Shown here piece after piece: positions 6,516-8,219 of a stretch of DNA of 8,219 bases. A program made the position numbers and the translations under genes. The stretch is from an uncultured Collinsella sp. GTDB taxonomy: Bacteria; Actinomycetota; Coriobacteriia; Coriobacteriales; Coriobacteriaceae. The DNA is taken from contig CABSDO010000087.1 of NCBI GenBank assembly GCA_902476475.1, positions 1 to 8,219 of the forward strand. The letters are read 5' to 3'. Below the pieces are notes generated by a model that searched no databases, was not told where the DNA came from, and saw nothing but the letters and a program-made list of their open reading frames with translations. Positions within the stretch are counted from its first letter, which is position 1. Each line of letters starts with the position of its first letter.

Positions 6516-8219
6516 CTAGCGGCGCTTGCGGGTGGCCGTTGCCTTGCGGACGGATGTCTTCTTGGACGGGGCTTTTTCCTTTGCCGGAGCGGCGGGGGAG
6601 ACCGGAGTCTCCTTGGCGGGCTCGGCCTTTGTAGCGGCCTTCGGGGCGGCTTCGGTCTTGGGCTCAGCCTTAACCTCAGGCGTTGCCTCAACCTTGGCAG
6701 CGGTCTTTGCCGCAGCCTTGAGCTCGGTCTTTACCTCGGGCTTGGCCTCAGCCTTGGAAGCTGCGGCCTTGGTCGTGGTCGCGGTCTTCTTGGCGGCCGT
6801 CGTGGCGCGCTTGCGCGTGGTGGTCTTGGCGGCCGGTTTAGCCTCAACAGGTGCCTCGGTCTTGGGCTCGGCAGGCGTCTCCTCGACCTTGGCAGCAGGC
6901 TTTGCTGCGGCCTTGGTGGCAGCCTTCGTAGCGGTGGCCTTGGTGGCCGTCGTCTTCGAAGTCGTAGCCTTCTTGGCGGCCGTGGCCTTGGTCGTGGCCG
7001 TCTTCTCGGCAGCGGTCTTTGCCGGAGCCTTGGTGGCCGGCTTGGTCTCGGCGACAGGTGCCTCAGTCTTGGCCTCGGCCTTTACCTCGGGAGCAGCCTC
7101 AGCTTCGGCAGCCTTCTTGGCAGCGGCGGTCGTGCGCTTGCGCGTGGTCGTCGTCTTGGTCGCAGCAGCCTTGGTCGTCGTGGCCTTCTTGGCCGTCGTC
7201 TTACGAGTCGTGGTCTTCTTGGCGGCAGGCTTCGCAGCGGGCTTCACATCAGGCTCTGCCTTAACAGGCTCGGCCACCTTCTCCTCGGCCTTGGCCTCTG
7301 GCTCGGCCTCAGCCTTAGGCTCCTCAACAGGCGCAGCCTCCTCAACTACAGCCGCCGGCCTCTTGATCTCCGGATGCATAAAGAAGTACAGGTCCAGATA
7401 CTTATCGGCCGAGCGCGTCCAGCTAAAGTCCTGGCTCATGGCCTGCGTGACCAGCTGGTTCCAGGCGTCGCGGTTATCCCAGAACAGACGCGCCGCGCGG
7501 AATACCGCATCGCCCATCTCGTCGCCGTTAAAGTTGCTAAACGAGAAGCCTGTGCCCTCGCCGGTAAACTCGTTGTACGGCTGCACGGTGTCCTTCAGGC
7601 CACCGGTCTCGCGAACAATCGGCAGCGTGCCGTAGCGCATGGCGATCATCTGCGACAGGCCGCAGGGCTCAAACTTCGAAGGCATCAGGAACATGTCGGC
7701 GGCGGCATACATGCGCTGCGACAGCGCCGGATCGAACTCGATGCGTGCGGCCATGGTGCCGGGGTACTTGTCCTGGAAGTAGCGCAGACCGTCCTCGTAG
7801 TCGCGGTCGCCGGTGCCCAGCACCGCCACCTGCACGCCGCCGGACAGGATGCGGTCGAGCGCGTACATGACCAGATCCATGCCCTTCTGGCGCGTCAGGC
7901 GCGTGACCATCACCATGAGCGGACGGTCGTCGCGAACCTCGAGGCCCAGTTCCTCCTGCAGCTTGGCCTTGCACACGGCCTTGCCGGATCGGTCCTCCAC
8001 GGTGTAGTTGGCGGCAATTCGCTTGTCTGTTGCCGGGTCAAAGCCCGCAACGTCAATGCCGTTCAAAATGCCCTGCAGCGCGTAGGAACGCTCGCGCAGT
8101 ACGCCGTCCAGGCCCTCGCCAAACTCGGGCGTCTGGATCTCGTTGGCATAGGTGGGGCTCACCGTGGTGATGGCGTCGGCATAGCGCAGGGCGCCCAGCA
8201 TGTAGTTGATGCTGCAGGC
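6516..8219 (-). CDS. glgA: Glycogen synthase (3' part) with long Ala/Lys/Thr-rich C-terminal tail
   Basis: The frame is open to the right edge, where codons upstream of the Met at 8201 still read as GlgA (ACSINYMLGALRYAD), so the N-terminal half of the gene lies outside the window. GlgA is a GT5 enzyme that adds glucose from ADP-glucose to the non-reducing end of alpha-1,4-glucan. The visible part is the C-terminal Rossmann domain. Counting from the Met at 8201: TTVSPTYANEI (12-22), GILNGID (44-50), VTRLTRQKG with Arg101 and Lys106 that bind the nucleotide sugar, KFEPCGL with the conserved Glu178, and GTLPIVRETGGLKDTV (191-206). The enzyme proper ends near residue 281 (LDLYFFMHPEIKR). Ordinary GlgA proteins stop about there. 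This one continues for 280 residues of low-complexity sequence ending RKRR, described separately. The reading frame is uninterrupted and the tail keeps the C/G-ending codons of its neighbours. Identity is secure; the function of the tail is unknown. Confidence 0.93.
   Translation of the reverse strand, partial: ACSINYMLGALRYADAITTVSPTYANEIQTPEFGEGLDGVLRERSYALQGILNGIDVAGFDPATDKRIAANYTVEDRSGKAVCKAKLQEELGLEVRDDRPLMVMVTRLTRQKGMDLVMYALDRILSGGVQVAVLGTGDRDYEDGLRYFQDKYPGTMAARIEFDPALSQRMYAAADMFLMPSKFEPCGLSQMIAMRYGTLPIVRETGGLKDTVQPYNEFTGEGTGFSFSNFNGDEMGDAVFRAARLFWDNRDAWNQLVTQAMSQDFSWTRSADKYLDLYFFMHPEIKRPAAVVEEAAPVEEPKAEAEPEAKAEEKVAEPVKAEPDVKPAAKPAAKKTTTRKTTAKKATTTKAAATKTTTTRKRTTAAAKKAAEAEAAPEVKAEAKTEAPVAETKPATKAPAKTAAEKTATTKATAAKKATTSKTTATKATATKAATKAAAKPAAKVEETPAEPKTEAPVEAKPAAKTTTRKRATTAAKKTATTTKAAASKAEAKPEVKTELKAAAKTAAKVEATPEVKAEPKTEAAPKAATKAEPAKETPVSPAAPAKEKAPSKKTSVRKATATRKRR
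6519..7358 (-). repeat. Low-complexity repetitive coding region: H1-like tail of GlgA
   Basis: These 280 codons encode 84 Ala, 55 Lys, 51 Thr, 33 Glu, 26 Pro, 15 Val, 9 Arg, 5 Ser and one each of Asp and Leu. There is no Gly, Cys, aromatic, His, Met, Asn, Gln or Ile. Net charge is about +30. Basic Lys/Thr/Arg blocks (roughly residues 321-363, 388-438, 455-485 and 521-561, counting Met at 8201 as 1) alternate with Glu/Pro-rich blocks. One module is duplicated: residues 322-349 (7155-7238) and 456-483 (6753-6836) share the order PAAK, TTTRK, KK, TTTKAA. The 15-mer gcgcttgcgcgtggt occurs on the + strand at both 6807-6821 and 7134-7148. The composition predicts a disordered, polycationic tail like those of histone H1 or bacterial H1-like proteins. 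Confidence 0.85.

Noticed and set aside
6526..7635. Open + strand frame of 369 codons, rich in Ala and Val, opposite glgA
   Set aside because: It is the antisense of the Ala/Lys/Thr-rich tail; the low-complexity codons contain no stops on the other strand. The sense frame continues a recognisable GlgA domain, so this is a shadow.

Overview
The window is high-GC bacterial chromosome. The gene set and style (a NusB-fused RsmB, a neopullulanase-type GH13 fused to GH77, and a glycogen synthase with a long Ala/Lys/Thr tail) fit a gut actinobacterium of the class Coriobacteriia, most likely Collinsella or a close relative. That placement is inference from familiarity with the proteins, not from a marker gene. 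No tRNA, rRNA, CRISPR array, insertion sequence or phage gene is visible.

Left part (1-2665, + strand). A leader of about 290 bases runs from GC-rich with a long imperfect hairpin (1-56) into a T/G-rich, C-poor stretch. It precedes a two-gene translation/ribosome unit: fmt (methionyl-tRNA formyltransferase, 293-1213), overlapping by ATGA with rsmB (16S rRNA m5C967 methyltransferase, 1210-2613). A strong hairpin at 2638-2665 ends this unit. It also serves the convergent gene coming from the right.

Middle and right (2676-8219, all - strand). Reading in the direction of transcription, the order is: the 3' part of glgA (glycogen synthase, running off the right edge; stop at 6516), a hairpin, a 218-base gap with a candidate promoter and dyads, then a 1098-residue protein joining a neopullulanase-like GH13 enzyme to a complete GH77 4-alpha-glucanotransferase (3001-6297). 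After another hairpin comes a 78-residue FmdB-type zinc ribbon protein (2676-2912). GlgA builds alpha-1,4-glucan from ADP-glucose. The GH13-GH77 protein should trim and rearrange such glucans or imported maltodextrins, so the two genes form a storage/maltodextrin neighbourhood. Hairpins between them suggest separate transcripts.

Most notable: (1) the 280-residue C-terminal tail of GlgA, made almost entirely of A, K, T, E, P and V and resembling histone-H1-type tails; (2) the GH13-GH77 fusion; (3) a strong, gradual switch along fmt-rsmB from T-ending to C-ending synonymous codons, which continues upstream as a T-rich noncoding leader. No clearly new multi-gene system is seen. The GlgA tail is the best candidate for undescribed biology.
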